Origin: an uncultured Bacteroidales bacterium
GTDB lineage: Bacteria; Bacteroidota; Bacteroidia; Bacteroidales; Tenuifilaceae
Assembly (NCBI GenBank): GCA_937926785.1
Contig: CALBBQ010000008.1
Location: 1-64,000, forward strand
Reading direction: 5' to 3'
DNA length: 64,000 nt
A program made the position numbers and the translations under genes. Below the pieces are notes generated by a model. The model was not told where the DNA came from and did no database searches. It was given only the letters and a program-made list of their open reading frames with translations. This document shows, in pieces, positions 25,347-34,739 of this stretch; positions within the stretch are counted from its first letter, which is position 1; each line of letters opens with the position of its first letter.

Positions 25347-26751
25347 CATACTCCGGAACCTCGATTGGATAGCTGTCATCCTTTACATCATGCTGGTTGT
25401 AATGGGATGGCTAAACATCTATGCGGCTGTTCTGAGCGATGAGCATCGTAACATCTTCGATTTCAGTCAACGGTACGGAAAGCAAATGGTGTGGATTGGC
25501 TTTGCTTTCCTCATGGCGTTTACTATAGTTTACTCCAACGATCGCATCTACCCTGCCTTTGCCTATCTATTCTATGGGTTAATCGTATTGGCATTACTTG
25601 CCACCCTGATATTCGGTCGGGTGGTTAATGCTTCAAAGTCGTGGATCCCCATTGGCTCGTTTGGTCTTCAGCCTGCTGAGTTTGCCAAGGTCGCCACAGC
25701 ATTAGCTTTAGCTAAACTCATGAGTGGCTACGGGTTTAAACTCTCGGGGTTGTGGTCGTATGTTAAAGTAGGGTTGGTACTGGGTTTCCCTGTTGGTATA
25801 ATACTCATGCAGAACGATACGGGTTCGGCGTTGGTTTTTGGTTCACTCATACTGGTGCTTTACCGCGAGGGTTTACCAGGTTGGGTTCTTGCCTTTGCAG
25901 CGTTCCTGGTTTTGCTATTTATTCTCACTTTAATATACAACACATCTACATTGCTCATATTTCTTTTTGTTCTAACGGTTTTTCTTTTCATTTTTTACAC
26001 CCGTCGGTACAAGGATGCTTTTAGAATAACCCTTGGTGCTGGTGGGGTGAGTTTACTGATTTACCTGGTTTCAGTGCTTTTCCATCTGAAAGTTTCTTTG
26101 TCTGTAATACTTTTGGTTCCTCTAGTGCTGAGTGTTTTAATAGGGTTGATCTATGCCTATGCCAATCGCTTAAAGATAGTTTACCTGTTGGCTTTGTTCT
26201 TGCTGGTGACTGTAGGTTTTTCCCTTTCAACCGATTATGTTTTCGAACGTGTGCTCGATGTTCACCATCAGAAACGCATAAATGACTTGTTGGGTATTGA
26301 AAACGATCCGTTGGGTTGGGGGTATAATGTAAACCAGTCAAAAATTGCAATTGGCTCTGGAGGCTTCTGGGGAAAAGGTTACCTGTCAGGAACCCAAACC
26401 AAGTTCAATTTTGTACCCGAGCAAAGTACCGATTTTATTTTTTGTACAGTTGGCGAGGAGTGGGGCTTTTTAGGATCGACGGTTGTGGTAATTCTAATCG
26501 CTTCGTTTTTACTTCGGTTACTAAAAATTGCAGAGCGACAAACCGAGCATTTTGCCCGCATTTATGGATACGGGGTAGTGTCAATCCTGTTTTTTCACGC
26601 TGCGATTAATATTGGCATGACCATTGGTCTGGTGCCGGTGATAGGTATCCCTCTTCCATTTTTCAGCTACGGGGGATCGTCGCTGTGGGCTTTCACCATC
26701 ATGGTGTTCATTCTTCTGAAGTTCGATGCTGAACGGTATGGCGCTTACTAG
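25330..26751 (+). CDS. rodA: Peptidoglycan glycosyltransferase RodA (SEDS)
   Basis: SEDS-family membrane glycosyltransferase that polymerises lipid II and works with PBP2. It has about ten TM helices, KSWIPIGSFGLQPAEFAKVA, the large loop with FVPEQSTDFIFCTVGEEWGF (contains the family's conserved Glu/Asp), and the end PLPFFSYGGSSLWAF. At 473 residues it is longer than the E. coli protein because of extra helices in the middle (about 175-270), as is usual in Bacteroidota. It ends the cell-shape cluster; its last four bases overlap the convergent gene. Confidence 0.96.
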   Translation: MQRKSNILRNLDWIAVILYIMLVVMGWLNIYAAVLSDEHRNIFDFSQRYGKQMVWIGFAFLMAFTIVYSNDRIYPAFAYLFYGLIVLALLATLIFGRVVNASKSWIPIGSFGLQPAEFAKVATALALAKLMSGYGFKLSGLWSYVKVGLVLGFPVGIILMQNDTGSALVFGSLILVLYREGLPGWVLAFAAFLVLLFILTLIYNTSTLLIFLFVLTVFLFIFYTRRYKDAFRITLGAGGVSLLIYLVSVLFHLKVSLSVILLVPLVLSVLIGLIYAYANRLKIVYLLALFLLVTVGFSLSTDYVFERVLDVHHQKRINDLLGIENDPLGWGYNVNQSKIAIGSGGFWGKGYLSGTQTKFNFVPEQSTDFIFCTVGEEWGFLGSTVVVILIASFLLRLLKIAERQTEHFARIYGYGVVSILFFHAAINIGMTIGLVPVIGIPLPFFSYGGSSLWAFTIMVFILLKFDAERYGAY

Positions 26752-27332
26752 TGGGATTCGAGGTATTTCCTGCAGGTAGCACTAAGATCGGCCATTAGGT
26801 GCCTAAAGCCGGTGCTAAAGGTTGAGTAGTTCTCGTATACGAGTTCTATTGCCAGGTTTGGATTTCCGCGAAGGGTAGTATGGTTTCCCATGATTTCAAG
26901 GGCACGGATAATGCCTTCCTTGTTGCTGTATGAGTACAGCCGGTTGCTTTGTACCATAAAGGGCAAAAAACCCCTTACCCTTGCTGGAAGCATGTGGTAT
27001 CGCTGAAGCATCTGAAAGTAGAAGGTCCTTGTAAACCCTTTCAGCTCTCTATTGGAGTATGAAGCCCATTCTCGGGCCAAGATATGGTCAAACATCACAT
27101 CGGTAGCAACCCCCGACCAGCGATCATAGCTGGGACGCAGAATTTCCCTACACTCCTTCCAAATGCTGTGGTTGTCGGTAAAGTGATCAATCGTTCGGTG
27201 AAGCATGATTCCAGTCTGAACTCCAGCGGGGTAGTTCCCTAGGCGATTTCCTTTAACGTAATCGCCAATAAAATTTCCTAGCCTAATCTCAACGTCATCG
27301 CCGGAGAGGTAGAGATGTGCTAAGAAGTTCAT
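26748..27332 (-). CDS. ACP phosphodiesterase-like protein (AcpH / DUF479)
   Basis: A 194-residue helical protein of the AcpH family, which in E. coli removes the phosphopantetheine arm from acyl carrier protein. The start MNFLAHLYLSGDDVEIRLGN carries the conserved NxLAH and the later metal-binding pattern is LHRTIDHFTDNH and DVMFDHILAREW. The HD-like His/Asp residues are present. In Bacteroidota the family is common but little tested, so the ACP role is by homology only. It overlaps lpxH by four bases and is translated with it. Confidence 0.85.
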   Translation of the reverse strand: MNFLAHLYLSGDDVEIRLGNFIGDYVKGNRLGNYPAGVQTGIMLHRTIDHFTDNHSIWKECREILRPSYDRWSGVATDVMFDHILAREWASYSNRELKGFTRTFYFQMLQRYHMLPARVRGFLPFMVQSNRLYSYSNKEGIIRALEIMGNHTTLRGNPNLAIELVYENYSTFSTGFRHLMADLSATCRKYLESH

Positions 27333-28129
27333 TTGGTCTGTTTTGTTGAAGTGGTGGCCGTTGCCAATACCTCATGGGGGGCATTGAGTTGATAGCGCAT
27401 GAGCCGGAATTCCTGCCCGTCCCATACGCTGTACGTGTTACTCACCAGCCAATCGCCAAGAATTACCAGGTTTGATTCTGCAGAGAGCGGGTAGATGATT
27501 GGCGAGTGCCAATGCCCGTAAATAAAGAAATCAAAATGTTCCTGCTCCAGTTTGCCACGGGAGTACTTGGTAATTTGCTCGTTTTCACCTCTGAAAACGT
27601 GGGTTATCTCCTTGGAGTAACGGCTGCTAACGCTCCACTGATTGCCAAACCAAAGTGAAAAGTTTGGGTGCAGGCGTGCAAAGAGCCATTGAAGCGTTGG
27701 ACTGGTAAATATTCCCTTGAGTATTTTATAGCCCAAATCCCCTGGGCCTAAGCCATCGCCGTGGGCAAGCAGGAATCTGGCGCCAAGCAGCTCTTTTACG
27801 ATGGGTTCGTGGTGGACCTCCACGCCTAACTCCTTGCTAAAGTAGTCGAACATCCACACGTCGTGGTTGCCGGTGAAGAAGTGAACCGGTACGCCCGCAT
27901 CGGTGAGCTGTGCAATACGGCCAAGAAAACGGGTGTACCCACGGGGTACAACCCGACGGTATTCGAACCAAAAATCGAAGATGTCGCCAAGCAGGTAGAG
28001 TTCAGCGCAATCGTTCATAATTGAGTCGAGCCAGGTGTTGAATAGCTTTTCGCGCGGCAGGCTTTGCTCCTGGTTCGGAAGTCCCAGATGCAGGTCCGAT
28101 GCAAAGTAAATCTTTTTACCCTGGCTCAT
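27329..28129 (-). CDS. lpxH: UDP-2,3-diacylglucosamine diphosphatase
   Basis: Calcineurin-like phosphoesterase that makes lipid X in lipid A synthesis at the inner face of the membrane. The metal motifs are in order: ASDLHLG, LLGDIFDFW, FTGNHDVWMFD, LAHGDGLGPGD and YGHWHSP. The 266-residue length and the WMFDYF segment fit LpxH of Bacteroidota rather than a general phosphoesterase. It lies 7 bases after the thioredoxin-fold lipoprotein gene and overlaps the AcpH-like gene. Confidence 0.92.
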   Translation of the reverse strand: MSQGKKIYFASDLHLGLPNQEQSLPREKLFNTWLDSIMNDCAELYLLGDIFDFWFEYRRVVPRGYTRFLGRIAQLTDAGVPVHFFTGNHDVWMFDYFSKELGVEVHHEPIVKELLGARFLLAHGDGLGPGDLGYKILKGIFTSPTLQWLFARLHPNFSLWFGNQWSVSSRYSKEITHVFRGENEQITKYSRGKLEQEHFDFFIYGHWHSPIIYPLSAESNLVILGDWLVSNTYSVWDGQEFRLMRYQLNAPHEVLATATTSTKQTK

Positions 28130-28136
28130 TGGCTTT

Positions 28137-29300
28137 TTACTTACTTAGGTAGTTTTCCAAAGCTTTCTGAAGATTAGCGCCGTAAAGGTTTTTACCAATA
28201 ATATTGAAGTCTCTGCCTATTAGATAGTTGGCGGGTAGCTGCCGCACGTTGTAAAAGATTGCTGCTTTTGAGTTGGTCGGGTCCTCCTCCCTGACACAAA
28301 GCCAGGGTAGGTTGGCATTGTCGATGTAGTTTAGCCAACCATCGCGGGATGGGTCAAACGAAATTTGGTAAACCTCAAATCCTTTAGATTTGAACTTCTT
28401 ATAAATTTCAATCAGCTCACGGTTATCCAGCAGGCTGGCGGTATTCTCGCTGGTGAAGAAGTCCAGAAGAATAACTTTCCCTTTAAGCGATGAAAGCGAA
28501 ATGTTTTTGCCGTTCTTGTCGGGGATGTTGAGGTCGGGAATGGGCATCTCAGCGTTCTGGATGAGATTCTGAAACTTCGCATTGGCTATAGCTCGTTCAA
28601 TGTTTTTAATGTCTTCGAGCATTCCTTTGGTATAGTTCGACTCGGGGTAGATTACTTTCCATGCCGACGCCACCATTTTGATGAGTAGCAGGTCGTCGGA
28701 GCTATCGAAAACGTAAAGGTTATCGTTATACTTTTGGTACAGCGCCATGATGCTTGCCTTTGACATCGGGTTTTCCCAGATGAATTTGCTCAGCTCTTCC
28801 TTCACCCTGTTGCGTTCCATTTCAAATTCCTTGTTGATAGCTTCGCGTTCACTATTGCTTTCAGCATTTAAGTACTTCTTGGTTAGCTCATCCACTTTAG
28901 ACTTCGATTTTGAAAAGGTTTTGGTTAGCCACTGTACCTTTTTCGATCCCTCTGAACCGCTAACCTGGTAATCGAGCACCTTGCTCAAATCCATTGTAAC
29001 GTTTATTCTTTCCCCCTTCGAAGCAAGAATTGTTATTGCTTTCCCGTCTTTTGTGCTGAATGCATAGAACTCTGGTTCTTCGCCTTGCTTCAGCTTGAAT
29101 CGTTTTATGCTTTCGCCTGCCGATATCTTCACGGAGTCGAGCTTAATGGTCTTGTTAAATTCAATTCTGCTTAATGTTAAAACATCCTTTTCGGGGCTTG
29201 TTATTTTAACGCTCACCACAACGGTGTCCTTACTGGTGCAGCCTGAAATAAAAGCAATACTTAAAATCAGCAAAAAATACTTAAAACGCATGTTCTTCAT
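28137..29300 (-). CDS. Thioredoxin-fold lipoprotein (DUF4369/TlpA type) without CxxC
   Basis: 387 residues from MKNMRFKYF, with lipobox FISGC. The N-terminal DUF4369-like beta domain (DVLTLSRIEFNKTIKLDSV, then EFYAFSTKDGKAITILASKG) is followed by a charged helical linker and a C-terminal thioredoxin fold: PDLNIPDKNGKNISLSSLKG, KVILLDFFTSENTASLLDN, cis-Pro QLPANYLIGRD. The active site reads TSENTAS, with no cysteine, so thiol-disulfide chemistry is unlikely. The frame is open to 29369, but a -7 element at 29316-29323 would then lie inside the gene, so 29300 is chosen. A second lipoprotein of the same build lies at 16005. Confidence 0.82.
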   Translation of the reverse strand: MKNMRFKYFLLILSIAFISGCTSKDTVVVSVKITSPEKDVLTLSRIEFNKTIKLDSVKISAGESIKRFKLKQGEEPEFYAFSTKDGKAITILASKGERINVTMDLSKVLDYQVSGSEGSKKVQWLTKTFSKSKSKVDELTKKYLNAESNSEREAINKEFEMERNRVKEELSKFIWENPMSKASIMALYQKYNDNLYVFDSSDDLLLIKMVASAWKVIYPESNYTKGMLEDIKNIERAIANAKFQNLIQNAEMPIPDLNIPDKNGKNISLSSLKGKVILLDFFTSENTASLLDNRELIEIYKKFKSKGFEVYQISFDPSRDGWLNYIDNANLPWLCVREEDPTNSKAAIFYNVRQLPANYLIGRDFNIIGKNLYGANLQKALENYLSK

Positions 29301-29315
29301 GATTTTGTTTGCATG

Positions 29316-29323
29316 CAAATTTA
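29316..29323 (-). promoter_or_regulatory. -7 promoter element of the lipoprotein - lpxH - acpH unit
   Basis: Minus-strand TAAATTTG, 15 bases from the start at 29300. It decides the start, because the longer frame to 29369 would begin upstream of the promoter. Confidence 0.5.
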
Positions 29324-29413
29324 GGTAAACTTTGCAATTTAACTCATCGCTTTTTACATGATATACCAATTTAGTTGCAATTTTGTAAATGTGATACTGA
29401 AATTTTGGAGTTT

Positions 29414-30535
29414 ATGCATAACAAACCTGAGGGTTCCTTCATAAGCTACTTCAGCAATCTGGTAAAGACAAATGGCGGTATAAACCTTGCCCAGGGTATT
29501 CCTGGCTTTCAACCACCGGAAGCGCTAATAGGCATTTTAAAAGATGTAGCCACCTCAGAATGCCACCAGTATGCGCCAGGAATAGGAAACTTACAACTCC
29601 GGTCGCTGGTTGAACAGCATTATGGCGTTGACCACGAAAATTTACTGATCGTTCAAGGGGCCACCGAGGGGCTTTCGCTGGTATATACCTATGTAATGAC
29701 CATTCTAGGAGGTTCATTCGTCGTTCTCTCATTCGATCCTGCTTACGAAAGCTACAGCCGGTTGCCGGGTATTTTTGGTCAAAATTTTATACCATTCCCT
29801 CTGGTTAACGATGAACACGTGGATTTTGAAAACCTGGCTGAGGTGATAAGGCAGAATGGGGTTAAACTTGTTTTTATCAGTTCACCTGGCAACCCCTTTG
29901 GTAAGGTCTGGACAAAGAGTGAAATGGACCAGCTACTGGGACTTTCTGAACAGCTCAATTTCTTTGTGGTGTTCGATTCGGTTTATGAGGAATTGTATTT
30001 TAGTGACAAACCTTATATTCCTTTGGATAGGCTGTTCGAGAAGCTATTCATAGTAAGCAGCTTTTCCAAATCGCTGTGTATTACCGGATGGCGGGTAGGC
30101 TATGTTCTCCATCATGCTTCGCATGCTAAGGCCATCAGGGCTGTTCATGATTATATAGGCCTTTGCGCACCAAGCGTTATGCAGCAGGCTTTGGCGCTCT
30201 ACCTTGCCTGTAACCATTACGGTGCCGAGTATATGGCCGATATCAGGCAAAAGGTGAAGGAGTCCTTCGAGGAGTTAAAGCGGGTTCTGCTAGATTTGCG
30301 TTTCACAGTTCCTGAAATTGATGGTGGTTGTTTTATTTGGGCTAAGCTGCCCGAACCCTTTACCGATGGCTTTCAGTTTGCATCGGATCTCTACCACGCC
30401 AAAGGGGTGGCTGTGATTCCGGGTGAACATTTCAGCTCCGCAAAGGTTCGCTGGGTGCGTCTTAACGTAGCCAGACCTTTAGAAGAAATTATTTTAGCTG
30501 GGGCAAGAATGGTTGAATTCGTCGGTAAGCAATGA
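29414..30535 (+). CDS. PLP-dependent aminotransferase, class I (methionine aminotransferase-like)
   Basis: A 373-residue fold-type I aminotransferase. The start GGINLAQGIPGFQPPEAL is that of the YbdL/kynurenine aminotransferase branch. The substrate-binding area has YAPGIGNLQLRSLV, SSPGNPFGKVWTKSEM, FDSVYEELYF, and the PLP lysine in SSFSKSLCITGWRVGY. The closest described enzymes act on methionine and aromatic amino acids, but the substrate is a guess. ATG 29414 is preferred over the TTG at 29375 since TTGGAG lies just before it. It overlaps the GT2 gene by four bases. Confidence 0.9.
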   Translation: MHNKPEGSFISYFSNLVKTNGGINLAQGIPGFQPPEALIGILKDVATSECHQYAPGIGNLQLRSLVEQHYGVDHENLLIVQGATEGLSLVYTYVMTILGGSFVVLSFDPAYESYSRLPGIFGQNFIPFPLVNDEHVDFENLAEVIRQNGVKLVFISSPGNPFGKVWTKSEMDQLLGLSEQLNFFVVFDSVYEELYFSDKPYIPLDRLFEKLFIVSSFSKSLCITGWRVGYVLHHASHAKAIRAVHDYIGLCAPSVMQQALALYLACNHYGAEYMADIRQKVKESFEELKRVLLDLRFTVPEIDGGCFIWAKLPEPFTDGFQFASDLYHAKGVAVIPGEHFSSAKVRWVRLNVARPLEEIILAGARMVEFVGKQ

Positions 30536-31644
30536 TAGGTTTCTCATTCATACTAGTTTTGCTCTATGTGTTCGCCATACTTTGGCTATTATTAGGGTTG
30601 CTGGGCAACAACTGGGTGGGAGATGAGGGTGTGGCTGTTCAGGAAGTAAATGGAATCTCTGTGATAGTTGCCTTCAGGAATGAATCCGAGAGCTTGCCTG
30701 GGTTGCTTGGGTCGCTCCAATCGCAGGATTTTCCTGATCACTTATGGGAGGCCATACTAGTTGATGATGGCTCAACCGATTGCGGCCCAGAGCTGTTGAG
30801 TGAGTATGCCCAACAGTTACCTATAAAATTATTGAAGCTAAGAGAGAATCGATTTGGTAAAAAGCAGGCAATTCTATTGGGCCTATCCCAGGCTAAGTTT
30901 AACACAATTGTTTTTACCGATGCCGATTGCACTCACCCTCCACAATGGCTTAGCACCATTGCTGCACAGATGGATTACATCGATTTTTTGCAGGGAAATG
31001 TGAAACCCTTGGCGAGTAGCAGAAGTGTGGTTTCTTGGTTCGAGGCGTTAGACTATGCTGCGCTTATGGCCGTTTCGGCCGGTTCCTTTGGTATGGGAAG
31101 GCCCGTTATTGCCTCCTCGGCCAACTTGGCCATTAAGCGATCTTTGATTAAGGTTGACGAGCGTACTATTAGGGCCGATGTACCATCGGGCGACGACATG
31201 TTTCTACTTCACCATGCCAAAACCATTCCAGGTTTGAGGCTAGGTTTTAAAGCATTGCAGCATTTGGCTGTGGAAACTTCATTTACGGGAGGATTCAAGG
31301 GTTTTATCGAACGACGTGCTCGTTGGGCCTCAAAGGCATCTGCTTATACAGATATTGATACCATTCTGCTTGCTTCTTTGGTTTTTGCCCTGAATTTCTG
31401 GATAGTTTTGCTGCTTTTTGCTACAGTTTCAGGGTTTGTTGGGTCAGGTGTGCTTTTATCGTTATGGCTCGTAAAAATGGTTACGGATTTCGTATTCCTA
31501 TCCACCTTTCTGTTTAAAACACACCAGCAAAAGCTCTTGCTGGTTTTTGTACCTTTACAGCTCATTTACCCGTTATACATAACTTTTTCGGCCATAGCCG
31601 GATTACTAATCGGAGTAACTTGGAAAGGAAGAACGATAGATTAG
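30532..31644 (+). CDS. Family 2 glycosyltransferase, membrane-bound
   Basis: 370 residues. N-terminal TM, then a GT-A domain with ISVIVAFRNESESLPGLL, ILVDDGSTDCG and the DxD-type FTDADCTHPPQW; an acceptor segment with a Q/RxxRW-like ERRARWASKA; then three to four C-terminal TM helices. This layout is that of processive or polyprenyl-linked GT2 enzymes acting on lipids or polysaccharides at the inner membrane. The product is unknown. It overlaps the aminotransferase gene by four bases and the DppC-like gene by 25. Confidence 0.88.
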   Translation: MIGFSFILVLLYVFAILWLLLGLLGNNWVGDEGVAVQEVNGISVIVAFRNESESLPGLLGSLQSQDFPDHLWEAILVDDGSTDCGPELLSEYAQQLPIKLLKLRENRFGKKQAILLGLSQAKFNTIVFTDADCTHPPQWLSTIAAQMDYIDFLQGNVKPLASSRSVVSWFEALDYAALMAVSAGSFGMGRPVIASSANLAIKRSLIKVDERTIRADVPSGDDMFLLHHAKTIPGLRLGFKALQHLAVETSFTGGFKGFIERRARWASKASAYTDIDTILLASLVFALNFWIVLLLFATVSGFVGSGVLLSLWLVKMVTDFVFLSTFLFKTHQQKLLLVFVPLQLIYPLYITFSAIAGLLIGVTWKGRTID

Positions 31645-32861
31645 CAGAGCTTTCCCGTAGCGGCTCACCTATGCGTATTGCCATGCGCAGGCTGCTTGCC
31701 GATAGGCTGGCAGTTTCTTCAATAATTTTTATCGCTATGGTTGCCCTCATAGCCATGCTGGGCTACGCTATTGCTCCCGATAGCACCCCTTTTGCAAATA
31801 ACCAACACCTGCAGCTGGCTACGCTCAGGCCCGGCACTCAAGTAAAATTTCTTCGTGCTCTAAAACAGTACGATGTTAAGCATCGGGGATTTTTTGGTAA
31901 ACTAGTTTACGGGCAGGAATCCGGTTTCGTGGAAATTCCTGTTGATAGTATCCGCTTCCATGGATTCAGTGTTTTTGCCACCGAGTTTAACCCTGATGCC
32001 AATGGCGATGTTATTGTTCATGAGTTTAGCCTGCCGGAACTGCTTTTTCGGCTCGATCCCAAAAATAAGTTTAGAGTAGAAACCGATACTATTACTGTAT
32101 TTCAGCAGAATGGACAATTGACAAAGATTAGCGTTACCGATGCTCAACGAGTGGTTCTGCAGAAAAACCTTGTTACCCGCAGATATCTTTTGGGAACCGA
32201 TAGGTTTGGCCGCGACTTGCTAAGCCGATTGATTATTGGAGCCCGTATTTCGCTATCGGTTGGGTTTATTGCCGTGGGCATTGCCCTAGTAATTGGTATT
32301 TTCCTGGGGGCGCTGGCGGGCTTTGCCCGTGGATTGGTGGACGATGCCATCATGTGGTTGGTTAACGTGGTGTGGTCGGTGCCCACATTGCTCATGGTTA
32401 TTGCTTTAACTATGGTTATTGGAAAGGGATTTTGGCAAATCTTCGTGGCAGTGGGACTTACCATGTGGGTAGATATGGCTCGAGTGGTTCGCGGACAGGT
32501 ACTGAGCGTGAGAGAGAAGGAGTATGTTGAGGCGGCTAAGGTGCTAGGCCTGGGAAAGTGGCGGATCATTTTTCGCCATGTGTTGCCAAACATTCTGGCT
32601 CCGGTGATAATTGTTTCAGCCAGTAACTTTTCCACAGCCATCCTGCTCGAGGCAGGGTTGAGCTTTCTGGGGATTGGCGTTCAACCCCCGGCACCCTCCT
32701 GGGGCACCATGATTCGCGACCATTACGGTTACATTATCATGGACAAGGCATACCTTGCGTTAATACCCGGCTTTGCCATGATGCTTATTGTGCTGGCTTT
32801 TAACCTTCTTGGCAATAGTTTGCGCGATGCCCTAGACCCTCGCGAAATAGAAAAGGCCTAG
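31620..32861 (+). CDS. DppC/OppC-type ABC permease with a large periplasmic insert
   Basis: 413 residues. TM1 at about 30-52 and, after a long loop, the normal OppC core: LLGTDRFGRDLLSRLIIGAR, four more TM helices, and the EAA loop (EYVEAAKVLGLGKWRIIFRH) that docks to the ATPase. Family members are usually about 300 residues. The extra ~140 residues between TM1 and the core (about 55-195) are beta-rich and charged. No DppB, binding protein or ATPase lies next to it. The TTG start at 31620 overlaps the GT2 gene; ATG 31671 is an alternative. Substrate not known. Confidence 0.85.
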   Translation: MERKNDRLAELSRSGSPMRIAMRRLLADRLAVSSIIFIAMVALIAMLGYAIAPDSTPFANNQHLQLATLRPGTQVKFLRALKQYDVKHRGFFGKLVYGQESGFVEIPVDSIRFHGFSVFATEFNPDANGDVIVHEFSLPELLFRLDPKNKFRVETDTITVFQQNGQLTKISVTDAQRVVLQKNLVTRRYLLGTDRFGRDLLSRLIIGARISLSVGFIAVGIALVIGIFLGALAGFARGLVDDAIMWLVNVVWSVPTLLMVIALTMVIGKGFWQIFVAVGLTMWVDMARVVRGQVLSVREKEYVEAAKVLGLGKWRIIFRHVLPNILAPVIIVSASNFSTAILLEAGLSFLGIGVQPPAPSWGTMIRDHYGYIIMDKAYLALIPGFAMMLIVLAFNLLGNSLRDALDPREIEKA

Positions 32862-32874
32862 CTTTACTAGGCCT
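32854..32874. terminator. Hairpin over the permease stop codon
   Basis: Perfect 8-bp stem AGGCCTAG (32854-32861) / CTAGGCCT (32867-32874), with the TAG stop at 32859-32861 in the stem. On the minus strand it is followed by TTTTC, so it may end lysS transcription as well. Confidence 0.5.
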
Positions 32875-32900
32875 ATAACTCCGAATTAGGTCTATACTGT

Positions 32901-34625
32901 TTACTCCACCCAATGTTTTACATCGTCTATGGTGGGGTTTGCCAAGCCCAGCTTGTTTTTCTTGTTATAGCCGCAAAGGTCGTTAAAGAGCTTACCCGCT
33001 GCAGCGCCGCTCAGCGAGGCAACGGTGCTAAACCCCATTTTTTGCAGAACCGGAACCCATTCAGCAGGGATGCCCTTTTGGGCATAGGCTTCGGCGGGGT
33101 CCTTCTGGGGTTTCTTTTCGGGGCGCATTTGCGGGAAGAACAGTACATCCTGTATGGAGGGTTGGTTAGTCATGAACATTGTGAGGCGGTCAATCCCAAT
33201 TCCCATGCCCGAGCAGGTGGGCATGCCGTACTCCAGTGCCCGAACAAAGTCCATATCAATATACATGGCTTCATCATCGCCACGCTCGCTTAGGCGAAGC
33301 TGTTCCTGGAAACGCTCCAGTTGGTCGATGGGGTCGTTCAGCTCACTGTAGGCGTTGCAGAGCTCCTTGCCGGCAACTATCAGCTCAAAGCGCTCGGTTA
33401 GCTCCGGGTTGTTCCGGTGGCGCTTGCACAGCGGCGACATCTCGATGGGATAGTCCATAATAAAGGTTGGCTGAACCAGGTGCTCCTCGCACTTTTCACC
33501 AAAAATGGCATCAATCAGCTTGCCCTTACCCATGGTTTCGTCAACCTCAATATCCAGCTGCTTGCATATGGCTCTCAGCTCCTCTTCGGTTTTGCCGGTG
33601 ATATCAACGCCGGCGTACTGTTTTATGGCTTCGGTCATGGTCATTCGACGGAAGGGGCGTTTAAAGTCGATCTCCTTGTCGCCAAAGGTGATTCTGGTAG
33701 TCCCATGAAGCGCCAGGGCTACCCGTTCCAGCATCTCCTCGGTGAAATCCATCATCCAGAAGTAGTCCTTGTAGGCCACGTATATTTCCATTACCGTGAA
33801 TTCCGGGTTATGGGTACGGTCCATCCCCTCGTTCCGGAAATCCTTGGCAAACTCATAAACTCCGTTGAAGCCACCTACAATCAATCGTTTTAGGTATAGC
33901 TCGTTAGCGATTCGCAGGTAGAGCGGTATATCTAGGGCGTTGTGGTGTGTTACAAAGGGGCGGGCCGCAGCACCACCGGGGATGGGCTGTAGTATTGGGG
34001 TTTCAACTTCAAGGTAGCCCTTGGAGTTGAAGAAATCGCGCATGGTGTTTATTATTTTGGTGCGCTTGATGAATACGTCGCGTATTCCGGGGTTTACTAC
34101 AAGGTCAACATAGCGCTGGCGGTAGCGGAACTCCGGGTCAGTTACCGCATCGAACACCTGCCCGTCTTTCTCCTTTACAATTGGTAAGGGCCTGATTGAC
34201 TTCGCCAGAACGGTTAGCTCACGCGCATGAACTGACTCCTCGCCCATGTTGGTGCGGAAAACAAATCCCTTGATACCAACTATATCGCCAATATCCAGTA
34301 GCTTTTTAAACACGGTGTTGTACAGGGTTTTATCTTCTCCGGGGCATATGTCGTCGCGTTTCACGTAAACCTGAATCTTGCCTTTCTCGTCCTGTAGCTC
34401 AAAGAAAGAAGCATTACCCATGATACGACGAGCCATAATCCGGCCGGCAATGCATACCTCGGCCTGGTTTGCGCACATGTTCTCAAAATCGGCTAGGATA
34501 TCGCCTGTGTTGTGGGTTACCGGGTACATGGCTGCAGGGTAGGGGTCTATGCCCAGCTTACGCAGCTCTTCAAGTGATTGCCGACGGATTATTTCCTGTT
34601 CGCTGAGTTCTTCGAATAAAGCCAT
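32901..34625 (-). CDS. lysS: Lysyl-tRNA synthetase, class II
   Basis: Charges tRNA-Lys. N-terminal OB-fold anticodon-binding domain ([20 protein letters not shown]), then the class II core: motif 2 in [20 protein letters not shown] and motif 3 in [12 protein letters not shown]. The 574-residue length exceeds the usual ~500 because of a C-terminal extension after FFPQMRPEK (about 505-574) that holds a small helical domain; this extension is common in Bacteroidota LysS. A single gene between two convergent or divergent units, with its own promoter at 34652-34659. Confidence 0.98.
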   Translation of the reverse strand: MALFEELSEQEIIRRQSLEELRKLGIDPYPAAMYPVTHNTGDILADFENMCANQAEVCIAGRIMARRIMGNASFFELQDEKGKIQVYVKRDDICPGEDKTLYNTVFKKLLDIGDIVGIKGFVFRTNMGEESVHARELTVLAKSIRPLPIVKEKDGQVFDAVTDPEFRYRQRYVDLVVNPGIRDVFIKRTKIINTMRDFFNSKGYLEVETPILQPIPGGAAARPFVTHHNALDIPLYLRIANELYLKRLIVGGFNGVYEFAKDFRNEGMDRTHNPEFTVMEIYVAYKDYFWMMDFTEEMLERVALALHGTTRITFGDKEIDFKRPFRRMTMTEAIKQYAGVDITGKTEEELRAICKQLDIEVDETMGKGKLIDAIFGEKCEEHLVQPTFIMDYPIEMSPLCKRHRNNPELTERFELIVAGKELCNAYSELNDPIDQLERFQEQLRLSERGDDEAMYIDMDFVRALEYGMPTCSGMGIGIDRLTMFMTNQPSIQDVLFFPQMRPEKKPQKDPAEAYAQKGIPAEWVPVLQKMGFSTVASLSGAAAGKLFNDLCGYNKKNKLGLANPTIDDVKHWVE

Positions 34626-34651
34626 TGGTTAATCTGATTTTTTGCAACTTG

Positions 34652-34659
34652 CAAAAATA
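34652..34659 (-). promoter_or_regulatory. -7 promoter element of lysS
   Basis: Minus-strand TATTTTTG, 26 bases before the ATG. Confidence 0.5.
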
Positions 34660-34690
34660 CAAGATATTTTGAAATGATATGGGTGGTATT

Positions 34691-34725
34691 AAAAAAACAA
34701 AGAGGGGCATAAACCCCTCTTTGTT
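34691..34725 (-). terminator. Terminator of the efflux operon
   Basis: Hairpin AACAAAGAGGGG / CCCCTCTTTGTT (about 34696-34724); on the minus strand it is followed by a run of T (A run at 34691-34697). Confidence 0.8.
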
Positions 34726-34739
34726 AGAACATGAAACTG

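Noticed and set aside
29375..29413. TTG start for the aminotransferase
   Set aside because: The family N-terminus and the TTGGAG sequence fit ATG 29414 better.
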